NCBI GenBank assembly: GCA_024919195.1
Contig: CP103436.1
Location: forward strand, 1 to 64,000
Origin: Methylophilaceae bacterium LSUCC0717
Lineage (GTDB): Bacteria > Pseudomonadota > Gammaproteobacteria > Burkholderiales > Methylophilaceae
Length of the DNA stretch: 64,000 nucleotides
Direction: 5' to 3'
In this document: in pieces, positions 1 through 12,205 of the stretch
Layout: each line of letters opens with the position of its first letter
Position numbering within the stretch: the first letter of the stretch is position 1
Position numbers and translations under genes: made by a program
Notes under the pieces: model-generated
What the model was told of the DNA's origin: nothing
The model's input: only the letters and a program-made list of their open reading frames with translations
Databases searched by the model: none

Positions 1-1353
1 ATGAAAACTGAAGATTTTTGGGAAGTTATAACATCTCATTTAAAGAAGAAACTTACCTCACAACAATTTAAAACCTGGGTCAAACCTCTTTCGTTTCAAG
101 AAAATGAAAGTGATCTTGAAATTTTAGCGCCAAATCAGTTTGTCCAACAATGGGTTGTTGATCGATTTGCTAAAGAAATAGTTGAGCTTGGCAAAGAAAA
201 TAAATATAAAAAACAAATAAAGTTTGTATCTAACAAGGCTAAAAAAAATATTAAGCCTATTGAAAATAAAGTAGATTTAAATCAACCAAAAACTAAACCT
301 GAAGATTTATTACCGAAATCAACCATAAACAAAACTACAGGTTTAAATAAAAATTTAAACTTTGAAAATTTTGTAACTGGTCGAGCGAACCAGCTTGCGA
401 CAGCTGCAGCGAAACAAGTTTCTGAAAAACCAGGTGAATCGTACAACCCCTTATTTATTTATGGTGGAGTAGGTCTTGGTAAAACTCACCTTTTACAATC
501 AATTGGAAATAAGGTTAAAGAGGAAAATAAGGATTTTAAAATCAAATACCTTCATGCAGAACGATATGTAACTGATGTAGTTAAAGCTTATGAAGGAAAA
601 ACATTCGATCAATTCAAAAAAAATTATCATTCGTTAGATCTTCTACTCATTGATGATATTCAATTTATTGGTAAAAAAAACAGAACACAGGAAGAATTTT
701 TTTATGCCTTTAACACACTAATTGAAAACAAAAAGCAAATCATCATAACTTGTGACAGTTATCCAAAAGAAATTCAAGGTGTTGATGAAAGATTAAGAAC
801 AAGGTTTAGCTGGGGACTCACGGTTGCAATCGAGCCACCAGAATTAGAAATGAGGGTCGCTATTCTATTAAAGAAAGCTTCAATTTCAAAAATAAACCTT
901 CCTGAAGATGTAGCTTTTTTTATTGCTAAACAGATCCGTTCCAATGTTAGAGAATTAGAGGGAGCACTTAATAGAATTGTAGCTTTATCAAACTTCACCA
1001 ACCTACCAATTGATCTTATTTTGGCTAAAGAAGCTCTCAAAGATTTAATAGCTGTCAGAGGCAGGCAAGTGACAGTGGAAAATATACAAAAAACAGTAGC
1101 GGATTATTACAAAATAAAAATCTCAGATATGGTAGGTAAGAAAAGATCACGAAATTTTTCAAAACCCAGGCAAATTGCAATGGCATTAACTAGAGAACTG
1201 ACCAATTTAAGCTATCCAGAAATTGGTAACTATTTTGGTGGACGTCATCACACAACCGTCATGCATGCATGTGAAGAAATTGAAGAACAAAGACTTGATA
1301 ACCAGTCATTAGGACAAGATTTGGGATTTTTAACACAAGTATTAAGAGGATAA
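1..1353 (+). CDS. dnaA: Chromosomal replication initiator DnaA
   Basis: Full-length DnaA of 450 residues, which binds DnaA boxes and melts the origin. Domain I (oligomerisation, DnaB contact) covers about residues 1-85, followed by a Lys-rich linker. The AAA+ domain has a Walker A motif GGVGLGKT at 155-162 and a Walker B LLLIDDIQF near 213-221. The C-terminal DNA-binding helix-turn-helix carries the family signature GGRHHTTVMHA at 413-423. The window begins at its ATG, so upstream control cannot be seen. A gap with several DnaA boxes follows, then dnaN and gyrB, the usual origin-proximal order. Identification is secure. Confidence 0.98.
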   Translation: MKTEDFWEVITSHLKKKLTSQQFKTWVKPLSFQENESDLEILAPNQFVQQWVVDRFAKEIVELGKENKYKKQIKFVSNKAKKNIKPIENKVDLNQPKTKPEDLLPKSTINKTTGLNKNLNFENFVTGRANQLATAAAKQVSEKPGESYNPLFIYGGVGLGKTHLLQSIGNKVKEENKDFKIKYLHAERYVTDVVKAYEGKTFDQFKKNYHSLDLLLIDDIQFIGKKNRTQEEFFYAFNTLIENKKQIIITCDSYPKEIQGVDERLRTRFSWGLTVAIEPPELEMRVAILLKKASISKINLPEDVAFFIAKQIRSNVRELEGALNRIVALSNFTNLPIDLILAKEALKDLIAVRGRQVTVENIQKTVADYYKIKISDMVGKKRSRNFSKPRQIAMALTRELTNLSYPEIGNYFGGRHHTTVMHACEEIEEQRLDNQSLGQDLGFLTQVLRG

Positions 1354-1561
1354 CTATGTGGATTAAATGTTGAAGATATGTGAACAACTAAAGCAAGAAA
1401 AAAGTTTTAAAATTTATCCACAATTTAACCACAATTAATTCACTTAAACTCCACTGTGTTGAATCTTTTAAAAGCTCCTTATTACAAGAGATACAAATGT
1501 TCTTCACAGTTTTTTGATGTATTATTATTACTATTAGTTTTATATATAAATAATTTAAAAA
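1354..1561. other. Probable oriC segment between dnaA and dnaN
   Basis: This 208-base gap holds DnaA-box-like nonamers (consensus TTWTNCACA). TTATCCACA at 1414-1422 is a perfect match, and TTAACCACA at 1425-1433 lies one helical turn later. TAATCCACA (1357-1365) and TTGTTCACA (1379-1387) occur on the minus strand. TTCTTCACA lies at 1500-1508. After it the sequence becomes almost pure A+T (1511-1561), and 1522-1536 reads on the complementary strand, 3' to 5', as AAT AAT AAT GAT AAT, five consecutive DnaA-trios. Box cluster, AT-rich segment and position between dnaA and dnaN all suggest the unwinding site. No replication data are available to confirm it. Confidence 0.7.
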
Positions 1562-5056
<3,495 letters not shown>

Positions 5057-5057
<1 letters not shown>

Positions 5058-5956
5058 TGACTTTAAGTGAACTGAAATTCATTATTGCAGTAGCAAAAGA
5101 AAAAAATTTTCGAAGAGCTGCCGATAAATGTTTTGTCAGTCAACCAGCTTTAAGTTTGGCTGTAAAAAAACTTGAAGAAGATCTTAATGTGACAATATTC
5201 GAAAGAAGTCGCACCGAAGTAAAAATTACACCAATAGGTCAAAAAATAATCAATCAAGCAATCGTTGTTCTTGATGAGGCAAATAAACTAAAAGATATAT
5301 CAAATGTTGGTCAAGAACAGCTTAAATCACCATTAAAAATAGGTCTTATTTATTCAGTTGCCCCATATCTGTTGCCATTAATTATTCCAGAATTAAGAAA
5401 AAAAACGCCGGAAATGCCTTTGGATGTTGAAGAGAATATTACCAAAAACTTAGAGACGGCATTAAAAAATGGTTCAATTGAAGCTGCTGTTATAGCCTTG
5501 CCTTTTGATATACCTGGTACAGAATACATACCCTTATATGATGAAGATTTTAATGTGGTTGTACCATCAAACCATGCCTGGGCTAAGAAAAAAGAAATAA
5601 TAGCGAAAGACCTATCTAGCGAAAAAGTATTGCTCCTTAATAATGAACATTGTTTTAGTAAACAGGTGGTAGAAGCATGTCCAGAACTTTCAAAAAAAAG
5701 CGAGGTGTTGCAAGGAAATTCACTAGAAACAATTAGAAATATGGTGGCATCGAATTTAGGGATTTCTGTTTTACCAAAAACTGCGACAGCTATTAACTAC
5801 AACAACCCGCTTGTAAAAATTATTCCATTTAAAAATCCTGTACCATTTAGAAGAATAGCCATTGCTTACAGAAAAAGTACAGTGAGGATGGAAGCAATTG
5901 AAAAGTTTGTTTTAGCATTAAAAGATATAAAATCAAAAAATATCAAAATTTTTTAA
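5057..5956 (+). CDS. oxyR: LysR-family peroxide regulator OxyR
   Basis: LysR-type regulator of 299 residues: N-terminal winged helix (SELKFIIAVAKEKNFRRAA..., SQPALSLAVKKLEEDLN) and a periplasmic-binding-like sensor domain. Starting at the ATG at 5057, the two cysteines of the motif HC-x8-C fall at residues 199 and 208, the same numbers as the peroxide-sensing pair of E. coli OxyR. The following SLETIRNMVASNLGISVLP also matches OxyR. The ATG overlaps the gyrB stop as TGATG, so it is translationally coupled to gyrB. It is 11 bases upstream of pntA1, suggesting one operon linking peroxide sensing with NADPH supply. Confidence 0.88.
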
Positions 5957-5967
5957 GGTAAAAATTT

Positions 5968-7029
5968 ATGATCGTTGGTGTACTAAATGAAGCTGATAAA
6001 AATGAAAATAGGGTGGCTATAAGCCCTGAGATAATTAAAAAATTAAATGCAAAAAAAATAGAAGTTTTTATTGAGCAGGGTTGTTTTATTCAGGCTCATT
6101 TTACGGAAAAAGATTTTACTGATGCTGGCGCTTTAATAAAAAAAAGAAAAGAAATAACAGATACAGTAGATGTTCTATTAACCGTATCAATACCAAGTGA
6201 AGAAGTATTAAAAGATTTAAAAAAGGGAATAGTGATTGGAAACTTAAGTTCTATTCAAGGTATATCTTTTAATAAAAATGCCTTCGATCTCTCGAAACTA
6301 CCAAGAAATACTCGCGCTCAATCGATGGATGTTCTATCCTCACAAGCCAATATTGCCGGATATAAATCTGTTTTATTAGCTTTAGAATATTATAAAAAAT
6401 TTATGCCAATGCTGATGACTGCTGCTGGAACTGTGAAGCCTGCAAGAGTGTTAATTTTAGGTGTCGGTGTTGCTGGATTGCAAGCAATAGCAACCGCTAA
6501 GCGGTTAGGCGCTGTTGTAGAGGCATCTGATGTTCGACCGTCAGTCAAAGATCAAGTCGAATCCTTAGGAGCTAAATTTGTTAATGTACCTTATGAAACA
6601 GAGGAAGAAAAATCAATAGCTGAAGGTAAGGGCGGTTACGCACAGATGATGCCAAAATCTTGGCTGGATAGACAAAGAAATATCATATCTGAGACCATCA
6701 AAAAATCTGACATTGTCATTACAACGGCCCTGGTTCAAGGAAAAAAACCACCTGTACTAGTTAGTGAGGCTGATGTGCGATCGATGAAACCAGGGTCTGT
6801 GATTGTTGATATTGCTGGCGGTAATTGTGAACTGACTGAGATTGATCAAGTAATCAATATTGATGGAAAAACTATTGTTGGCTATCAGAATCTCCCATCT
6901 ATGTTGGCGCATGACGCTTCAATTTTATACGCAAAAAATCTATTTGCTTTTCTTGAATTAATTGTTGAAGACAATCAATTAAAAATTAACACAGAGGATG
7001 AGCTTGTTAAAGCTTGTTACATTAATTAG
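5968..7029 (+). CDS. pntA: NAD(P) transhydrogenase alpha-1 subunit
   Basis: 353-residue NAD(H)-binding domain I of proton-translocating transhydrogenase, soluble and similar to alanine dehydrogenase. SMDVLSSQANIAGYKSVLLA and the Rossmann motif GVGVAGLQAIATAKRLGAVV followed by EASDVRP are characteristic. The alpha chain is split here: this gene ends before any membrane segment and the membrane part is the next gene, as in Rhodospirillum and many other proteobacteria. The enzyme uses the proton gradient to reduce NADP+ with NADH. It lies between oxyR and pntA2 with gaps of 11 and 9 bases. Confidence 0.93.
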   Translation: MIVGVLNEADKNENRVAISPEIIKKLNAKKIEVFIEQGCFIQAHFTEKDFTDAGALIKKRKEITDTVDVLLTVSIPSEEVLKDLKKGIVIGNLSSIQGISFNKNAFDLSKLPRNTRAQSMDVLSSQANIAGYKSVLLALEYYKKFMPMLMTAAGTVKPARVLILGVGVAGLQAIATAKRLGAVVEASDVRPSVKDQVESLGAKFVNVPYETEEEKSIAEGKGGYAQMMPKSWLDRQRNIISETIKKSDIVITTALVQGKKPPVLVSEADVRSMKPGSVIVDIAGGNCELTEIDQVINIDGKTIVGYQNLPSMLAHDASILYAKNLFAFLELIVEDNQLKINTEDELVKACYIN

Positions 7030-7038
7030 GAATAAAAT

Positions 7039-7344
7039 ATGGATGAAATATTAACGATACAAAATATTACAATTTTTGTTTTAGCTATCTTTGTTGGATT
7101 CCATGTGGTTTGGAATGTGACGCCTGCACTGCATACTCCTTTAATGTCAGTTACTAATGCTATATCTGGAATTGTGATTGTTGGAGCAATACTCCAGGTC
7201 GTTGAAATTGACGGTAATATTTTTTCATTAAGTAGTATCTTGGGCGCCATAGCAATTTTCTTTGCTTCGATTAATATTTTTGGCGGATTCATGGTTACGC
7301 AAAGAATGCTCGATATGTTCAAAAAGAAAGATAAAAATAAATGA
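7039..7344 (+). CDS. pntAB: NAD(P) transhydrogenase alpha-2 subunit (membrane part)
   Basis: 101-residue integral membrane subunit forming part of the proton channel domain II. About three hydrophobic segments are visible, with the typical [29 protein letters not shown] at about 18-46 and [15 protein letters not shown] near the end. Length and motif match the separate alpha-2 chain of three-gene pnt operons. It overlaps the pntB start by four bases (ATGA), so the two are translationally coupled. Identification is secure. Confidence 0.94.
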   Translation: MDEILTIQNITIFVLAIFVGFHVVWNVTPALHTPLMSVTNAISGIVIVGAILQVVEIDGNIFSLSSILGAIAIFFASINIFGGFMVTQRMLDMFKKKDKNK

Positions 7345-8711
7345 TGACGACCCTAAATTTATCTCTGTATTTGATATCGGCAATTCTAATCATCTTAGCA
7401 TTGCGCGGTCTATCCTCTCCCCAATCCTCAAGAAGAGGAAATTATTATGGAATGATTGGTATGACCATTGCTGTCATGACCACTCTAAGCATGAATTTAG
7501 ATTATATTTTTTGGCTTATCGCTATTTCAGTCTTTGCTGGTGGGGCAATAGGATTAGTTATTGCAAAAAAAGTACATATGACCAAAATGCCAGAATTGGT
7601 TGCTTTAATGCATTCTTTTGTAGGTTTGGCGGCTATGCTGATTGCCTTTGCTTCTATTTATAATTTCACAAATACATATTCAACAACGCAAAGAGTAGAG
7701 TTGTTTTTAGGATCGTTTATTGGCGCAATTACATTTACAGCGTCCCTAGTTGCTTTTGGAAAATTATCAGGAAAATTTATTTCAAAAACAATTATTTTTA
7801 AAGGACAACATCTATTAAATTTATTAATTTTTATTTTAATGATTATTTTTGGAATGATCTTTTTTATTTACGAAAATAATCTTGCCTTTATATTAATGAA
7901 TTGTTGCGCATTGATTTTAGGGATCACACTAATTATTCCCATAGGCGGAGCTGATATGCCTGTCGTGGTATCGATGTTAAATAGTTACTCTGGATGGGCT
8001 GCCGCAGGAATTGGCTTTACTTTAAATAACTCTGTATTAATTATCGCGGGAGCATGCGTCGGATCTTCGGGCGCAATATTGTCATACATCATGTGTAAAT
8101 CAATGAACAGGTCCATTATTTCTGTTTTGCTTGGAGGCTTTGGATCGGATGTGGCAGAAGCATCAGTTGATGAAAATAAAAAACAACACAAAACAGGTTC
8201 AGCTGCAGACGTGGCTTACCTAATGACCTCATCAGAAAATATAATTATTATTCCTGGATATGGGTTAGCAGTAGCGAGAGCTCAACATGCTTTGCAAGAA
8301 CTGACAAATAAACTTCTAGAGAAAGATATCAATGTTCGTTATGCAATCCATCCAGTCGCTGGAAGAATGCCGGGACATATGAATGTCCTTTTGGCTGAAG
8401 CAGATGTTCCATATGATCAAGTCTCTGAGATGGAAGAAATAAATAATGACTTTTCTGACACTGATCTGGTGTTTGTTATTGGCGCAAACGATGTTGTTAA
8501 TCCCGCAGCTAAAAAGCCAGGGTCAGCAATTTATGGGATGCCTATCTTGGAGGCACAAAAAGCAAAAACGATTATTGTTAATAAGAGAACAATGGGAGTT
8601 GGTTATGCCGGACTTGATAATGAGCTATTTTATGATGACAAAACAATGATGTTCTTGGGCGATGCAAAAGAGTGTGTTGAAGATTTAATAAAAGCTGTAG
8701 ACGATTTATAA
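7341..8711 (+). CDS. pntB: NAD(P) transhydrogenase beta subunit
   Basis: 456-residue beta subunit. Roughly the first 260 residues form eight or nine membrane helices of the proton channel. The C-terminal domain III binds NADP(H): [18 protein letters not shown], then [26 protein letters not shown], and [12 protein letters not shown]. With the two alpha chains it completes an AB-type enzyme that makes NADPH at the expense of the proton gradient. Its TAA stop shares one base with the ATG of the next small gene. Confidence 0.95.
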   Translation: MMTTLNLSLYLISAILIILALRGLSSPQSSRRGNYYGMIGMTIAVMTTLSMNLDYIFWLIAISVFAGGAIGLVIAKKVHMTKMPELVALMHSFVGLAAMLIAFASIYNFTNTYSTTQRVELFLGSFIGAITFTASLVAFGKLSGKFISKTIIFKGQHLLNLLIFILMIIFGMIFFIYENNLAFILMNCCALILGITLIIPIGGADMPVVVSMLNSYSGWAAAGIGFTLNNSVLIIAGACVGSSGAILSYIMCKSMNRSIISVLLGGFGSDVAEASVDENKKQHKTGSAADVAYLMTSSENIIIIPGYGLAVARAQHALQELTNKLLEKDINVRYAIHPVAGRMPGHMNVLLAEADVPYDQVSEMEEINNDFSDTDLVFVIGANDVVNPAAKKPGSAIYGMPILEAQKAKTIIVNKRTMGVGYAGLDNELFYDDKTMMFLGDAKECVEDLIKAVDDL

Positions 8712-8929
8712 TGATGATTATGGATTTATCTTTGCCCTTATTAGCATTAATACTTATCCTTTCATTTTTAATTGCACTATATTCAATCATTTATGCATTT
8801 AAAGAAATGGATCAGAAATCAGACAAGACTAACAACAATATAAAAGAGTCAACTACAAAATCAAAGACTAAAACAAAATATAAGCCTCAATTTTTGAATT
8901 CGGTAAAAAATATTGATTTAGATTTATAA
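8711..8929 (+). CDS. Small single-span membrane protein, unknown
   Basis: 72 residues. One hydrophobic stretch (about residues 5-27, LPLLALILILSFLIALYSIIY) is followed by a very Lys/Thr/Ser-rich hydrophilic tail. I do not recognise the family. The ATG at 8711 overlaps the pntB stop (TAATG), and a second ATG in frame lies at 8714. The coupling makes it a plausible accessory of the transhydrogenase, but that is inference from position only. Its stop codon ends one base before the convergent stop of the bd-oxidase small subunit. It could be a non-conserved reading frame, so confidence is moderate. Confidence 0.55.
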   Translation: MMIMDLSLPLLALILILSFLIALYSIIYAFKEMDQKSDKTNNNIKESTTKSKTKTKYKPQFLNSVKNIDLDL

Positions 8930-9022
8930 CTATTTAATCAATAGTTTAATTAAATATCCAATCAGAGAAATAAACCCCACAGATAAAATCCAAATAAAAA
9001 CAAAGTAAATTATTTTTTTCAA
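8930..9022 (-). CDS. 30-residue cytochrome bd (CIO) small subunit, DUF2474-like
   Basis: A short frame immediately after the cydB stop on the same strand. It starts with TTG at 9022-9020 and ends with TAG at 8932-8930. The peptide begins MKKIIYFVFIWILSVGF and ends GYLIKLLIK: one transmembrane helix with a Trp in the first half and a basic C-terminus. From memory this fits the pattern of the CioZ/DUF2474 small subunit of cyanide-insensitive bd oxidases (Trp, then Gly/Val, then Leu-Ile-Arg/Lys-Leu). Position and composition support a real gene. The weak point is the TTG start without an obvious Shine-Dalgarno, so translation would rely on coupling to cydB. Confidence 0.6.
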   Translation of the reverse strand: MKKIIYFVFIWILSVGFISLIGYLIKLLIK

Positions 9023-10021
9023 TTAATGATAGCTTTCATTGGGCTTGGTTTTGCCACGAAAAACCCAATAAGTAAAAGACGTGTAAGCGATGATGATAGG
9101 TATAAAAATTAGAACGCCTATCAATAAAAATTGTAAACTTTTTTTAGGAGCTGCAGCCTGCCAAATATCTAGCCCTGGTGGAACGATGTTGGGGTAAATA
9201 CTAATCATCAAACCAATAAACGATAGCAAAAATAATACTATGCTCCACAGAAAAGGTTGTAAATCATAGTTTTTAATTAATGCTCTAAAACAAAATACAG
9301 TTGAAATTAAAACTAATAATGGCACAGGCAGCACATAAAGAATTCGAGGATAACTAAACCACTTCTGAAAATACTCAGGGTGTAAATAAGGTGTCCACAG
9401 GCTAACAATTAAAATCATAACGAGAGTTAAAATAAAAAATCGTTTACCTAAAAATTGCATATGACGTTTTGTTTTATTTTCTGTTTTATAAATTAGCCAA
9501 GTTGAGCCAAGTAGACCATAACCAAAGATCAGCGCAATCCCAGTGAAAATTGAAAATGGTGTGAGCCAGTGCCACCAATCCCCATTGAATGATCGACCTT
9601 CAATTGGTATTCCTTGAAGAAAAGCTCCGAGTGCTACACCTTGAAAAAATGTAGCTGTAATCGAACCGATTATAAAAGCTTTATCCCAAATTTGAGTTTT
9701 GCTTTTATCCTTCCATCTAAATTCAAAAGCAACACCCCTTAAAATCAGACCAATTAGCATGGCAGTTAATGGCACATACAGCGCCGGAAGAACTACGCTA
9801 TAAGCTAGTGGAAAGGCAGCAAATAAACCACCACCACCAAGAATAAGCCATGTTTCATTACCATCCCAAATGGGTGCAACGGTATTCATAGCGATGTCTC
9901 TTTCCCACTTGGATGTTATAAAAGGATAGTTGATGCCAATTCCGAGATCAAACCCATCCAGCACCACATAAGCAAAGATGGCAAAACACAAAATGATGGC
10001 CCAAATTAATTCGATACTCAT
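9023..10021 (-). CDS. cydB: Cytochrome bd-type quinol oxidase subunit II
   Basis: 332 residues with eight or nine transmembrane helices. The N-terminal IWAIILCFAIFAYVVLDGFDLGIGI is the CydB hallmark (DGFDLG at about 22-27), and APIWDGNETWLILGGGGLFAAFP follows, with the conserved W-D-G-N-E-T-W. CydB supports CydA in oxidising ubiquinol and reducing oxygen to water without pumping protons. It overlaps cydA by four bases. The length of about 330 rather than 380 residues is typical of the CIO branch. A small third subunit follows directly. Confidence 0.95.
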   Translation of the reverse strand: MSIELIWAIILCFAIFAYVVLDGFDLGIGINYPFITSKWERDIAMNTVAPIWDGNETWLILGGGGLFAAFPLAYSVVLPALYVPLTAMLIGLILRGVAFEFRWKDKSKTQIWDKAFIIGSITATFFQGVALGAFLQGIPIEGRSFNGDWWHWLTPFSIFTGIALIFGYGLLGSTWLIYKTENKTKRHMQFLGKRFFILTLVMILIVSLWTPYLHPEYFQKWFSYPRILYVLPVPLLVLISTVFCFRALIKNYDLQPFLWSIVLFLLSFIGLMISIYPNIVPPGLDIWQAAAPKKSLQFLLIGVLIFIPIIIAYTSFTYWVFRGKTKPNESYH

Positions 10022-11397
10022 GCTTTATCAAACAACTTTAATGAAACACCCAAAGAGCCAACTTTTTTTGTTTGATCTTTATCAATGTCCGGGTTAATGG
10101 AAAACTGTTTAAAAATATAATAAGTTCCAGCGCCAAATACTAGGAAGTACGTCACTATGAAAACAAGTAATGAGGTTGCTACAGCAGGAGCATCAATAGG
10201 CGATACAGAATCAATGGTTTTTAACATCCCGTAGATAGTGAATGGTTGTCTCCCAACCTCGGTCGTGATCCAACCGGCTATGACAGCAATAAAGCCTGCT
10301 GGACCCATGATCATACAAACAATATGAAAGAGTTTGGTTGAATAAAATTTATCTTTCCACCTTAAGAGTAAACTCCATACACCTAAAGCAATCATGGCCA
10401 TGCCGATGCCAACCATGATGCGGAAAGACCAAAAAATAATTTCTGCTGGAGGGATTTCATCTGCTGGAAAATCTTTTAGGCCTTTAATTTCAGCATCGAA
10501 ATCATGTTTTAATATCATGCTGCCTAACTTTGGTATTTCAACAATGGAATTTATTTCCATGGCGTCGTCATCAGGGATTCCAAATAATATCAGTGGAGCA
10601 CCTTTTTTTGTTTCATAGTGACCTTCCATGGCTGCAATTTTGGCTGGTTGGTATTCTAAAGTGTTTAGGCCGTGCATATCCCCGGCAATTAGCTGTAATG
10701 GGGCAACAATCGCAGCCATCCACATGGCCATGGATAACATGGTGCGTGCACATAAATTTTTGTTATTTTTTAAGAGATGCCAGGCACCTACTGCCCCTAC
10801 AACAAAAGCTGTTGTTAAGTAGGCAGCCATTAACATGTGAGTTAACCGATATGGGAAAGATGGATTAAATATAATTTCAATCCAATTTTCTGGAACAAAT
10901 TGACCAACATCATTGATGCTAAATCCTGCGGGGGTATGCATCCAGCTATTAACAGACAGGATCCAGAATGCTGAGAAAAATGTTCCAAATGCCACCATCA
11001 GGGTTGCAAAAAAATGGAGTTTTTTGCCCACCTTGTTCATACCGAACAACATAATTCCTAAAAATCCGGCTTCTAGAAAGAAGGCAGATAAAACTTCGTA
11101 TCCCATCAAAGGCCCTAAAACGGGTCCAGTTTTATCAGAAAATACAGACCAGTTTGTCCCAAACTGATAGCTCATCACTATTCCTGAAACAACTCCCATA
11201 CCAAAGGCAATAGCAAAAATCTTTAACCAATAATTAAATAATTTTAGATAGCGATCTTCTCTTTTCCATAACCACAGCCCCTCTAGTACGGCAAGGTAAG
11301 AGGCTAGCCCAATAGTAAAGGCAGGAAAAATAATATGGAAACTTACCACAAAGGCAAACTGAAAACGTGCTAAATCGATGGCTTCAAACATATGCAT
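10018..11397 (-). CDS. cydA: Cytochrome bd-type quinol oxidase subunit I (CIO type)
   Basis: 459 residues, heme- and quinol-binding subunit. Counting from an alternative ATG at 11391 (MFEAIDLARFQ) places a His at residue 19, the same number as the E. coli heme b595 ligand, so that start is preferred by homology. A second heme-ligand His lies in YRLTHMLMAAY. The Q-loop after GDMHGLNTLEYQPAK is short, which marks the cyanide-insensitive (CIO) class. The usually invariant GRQPW reads GRQPF here. No Shine-Dalgarno precedes either ATG, and a 20-base palindrome lies just upstream. Confidence 0.95.
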   Translation of the reverse strand: MHMFEAIDLARFQFAFVVSFHIIFPAFTIGLASYLAVLEGLWLWKREDRYLKLFNYWLKIFAIAFGMGVVSGIVMSYQFGTNWSVFSDKTGPVLGPLMGYEVLSAFFLEAGFLGIMLFGMNKVGKKLHFFATLMVAFGTFFSAFWILSVNSWMHTPAGFSINDVGQFVPENWIEIIFNPSFPYRLTHMLMAAYLTTAFVVGAVGAWHLLKNNKNLCARTMLSMAMWMAAIVAPLQLIAGDMHGLNTLEYQPAKIAAMEGHYETKKGAPLILFGIPDDDAMEINSIVEIPKLGSMILKHDFDAEIKGLKDFPADEIPPAEIIFWSFRIMVGIGMAMIALGVWSLLLRWKDKFYSTKLFHIVCMIMGPAGFIAVIAGWITTEVGRQPFTIYGMLKTIDSVSPIDAPAVATSLLVFIVTYFLVFGAGTYYIFKQFSINPDIDKDQTKKVGSLGVSLKLFDKA

Positions 11398-11408
11398 TAT
11401 TATATAAC

Positions 11409-11428
11409 ATTATATAAATTTATATAAT
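11409..11428. promoter_or_regulatory. Perfect 20-base A/T palindrome upstream of cydA
   Basis: ATTATATAAATTTATATAAT is its own reverse complement. It lies in the 37-base gap between the SDR gene and cydA, ending 11 bases before the cydA start. On the cydA strand it contains TATAAT followed by a second TATAAT closer to the ATG, so it may be an operator over a promoter, giving a leaderless or nearly leaderless mRNA. No known binding motif is recognised, and simple A/T richness raises the chance of coincidence. Confidence 0.4.
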
Positions 11429-11434
11429 ATGTTT

Positions 11435-12199
11435 TTATAAAATATTCCTCTTCTTCTTAGGTCCATTTTTTGCTAAAAAATCCCAAAGGTAATTGGGCAA
11501 TATATGCATAATTTTTGAAATTATAGACATTTGCCATGGCAGAATGGCATGAGATTTTTTCTTGTCAATAATATGGATTATTTTGGTTGCCGCTTGTTCT
11601 GCATCAATTAAAAAAGGCATGGGGTATGTATTAATTTTTGTCATGGGAGTTTTTATATAGCCAGGCGAAATTGTAGTGACGTGAATATTAAATTTTTTTA
11701 ATTCAACCCGTATACTTTCCATATAGTTTATCAGTGCTGACTTTGATGCACTGTAAGCCCCGGCACCTGGCAGTCCCCTGATTCCTGCAACAGAAGCAAT
11801 AGCCACTAGCTGCCCTTGTTTACTTTTTAATAGGTCATCCATAAATGGATTAAAAGTATTCAATACCCCATGAAAATTTATTTGAAAAATCTTGTGAATA
11901 ATTTCTAGATCTTCTTTTTTTGACGCCAGTGTTCCTGAACTTACCCCAGCATTGGCTATGACGATGTCTGGAGAGCCGTATTTTTTCTTAAACGTATTTG
12001 CTGCTATTCGCATTGAAGTAGGTTTTGCGACATCGGCAACCAAAACCTGGGAGAGACAGTTAAGTTGTTTTTGTAATTTCAGTAAATTTTCTTTATTACG
12101 ACCAACCAATCCTAAGATGTTATTCTCAGAGTCATACCCTTTTGCAAGGGCCCAGCCTAATCCTGAGGATGCACCTGTAATAAAAATTTTTTTAATCAA
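11435..12199 (-). CDS. Short-chain dehydrogenase/reductase
   Basis: 254-residue classical SDR. The cofactor-binding TGASSGLGWALAKGY lies near the N-terminus (about 7-21), with NAG in VIANAGVS (about 83-90). The catalytic Ser lies in VAIASVAGIRG, and the Tyr-x-x-x-Lys pair in AYSASKSALINYMESIRVEL. This gives an NAD(P)-dependent alcohol/ketone oxidoreductase of unknown substrate. It sits between dsbA and cydA on the same strand, six bases after dsbA. Nothing in the sequence fixes the substrate; the C-terminus ends in a basic KNGPKKKRNIL tail. Confidence 0.85.
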   Translation of the reverse strand: MIKKIFITGASSGLGWALAKGYDSENNILGLVGRNKENLLKLQKQLNCLSQVLVADVAKPTSMRIAANTFKKKYGSPDIVIANAGVSSGTLASKKEDLEIIHKIFQINFHGVLNTFNPFMDDLLKSKQGQLVAIASVAGIRGLPGAGAYSASKSALINYMESIRVELKKFNIHVTTISPGYIKTPMTKINTYPMPFLIDAEQAATKIIHIIDKKKSHAILPWQMSIISKIMHILPNYLWDFLAKNGPKKKRNIL

Positions 12200-12205
12200 T
12201 CGATT

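Noticed and set aside
7262-7663. Open frame of 133 codons overlapping pntA2 and pntB in another frame
   Set aside because: It lies wholly within two well-identified genes and its translation has no family features and odd Cys/Trp-rich composition.
10530-10868. Open frame of 112 codons antisense to cydA
   Set aside because: Antisense shadow of a conserved membrane protein gene; no ribosome-binding site and no recognisable domain.
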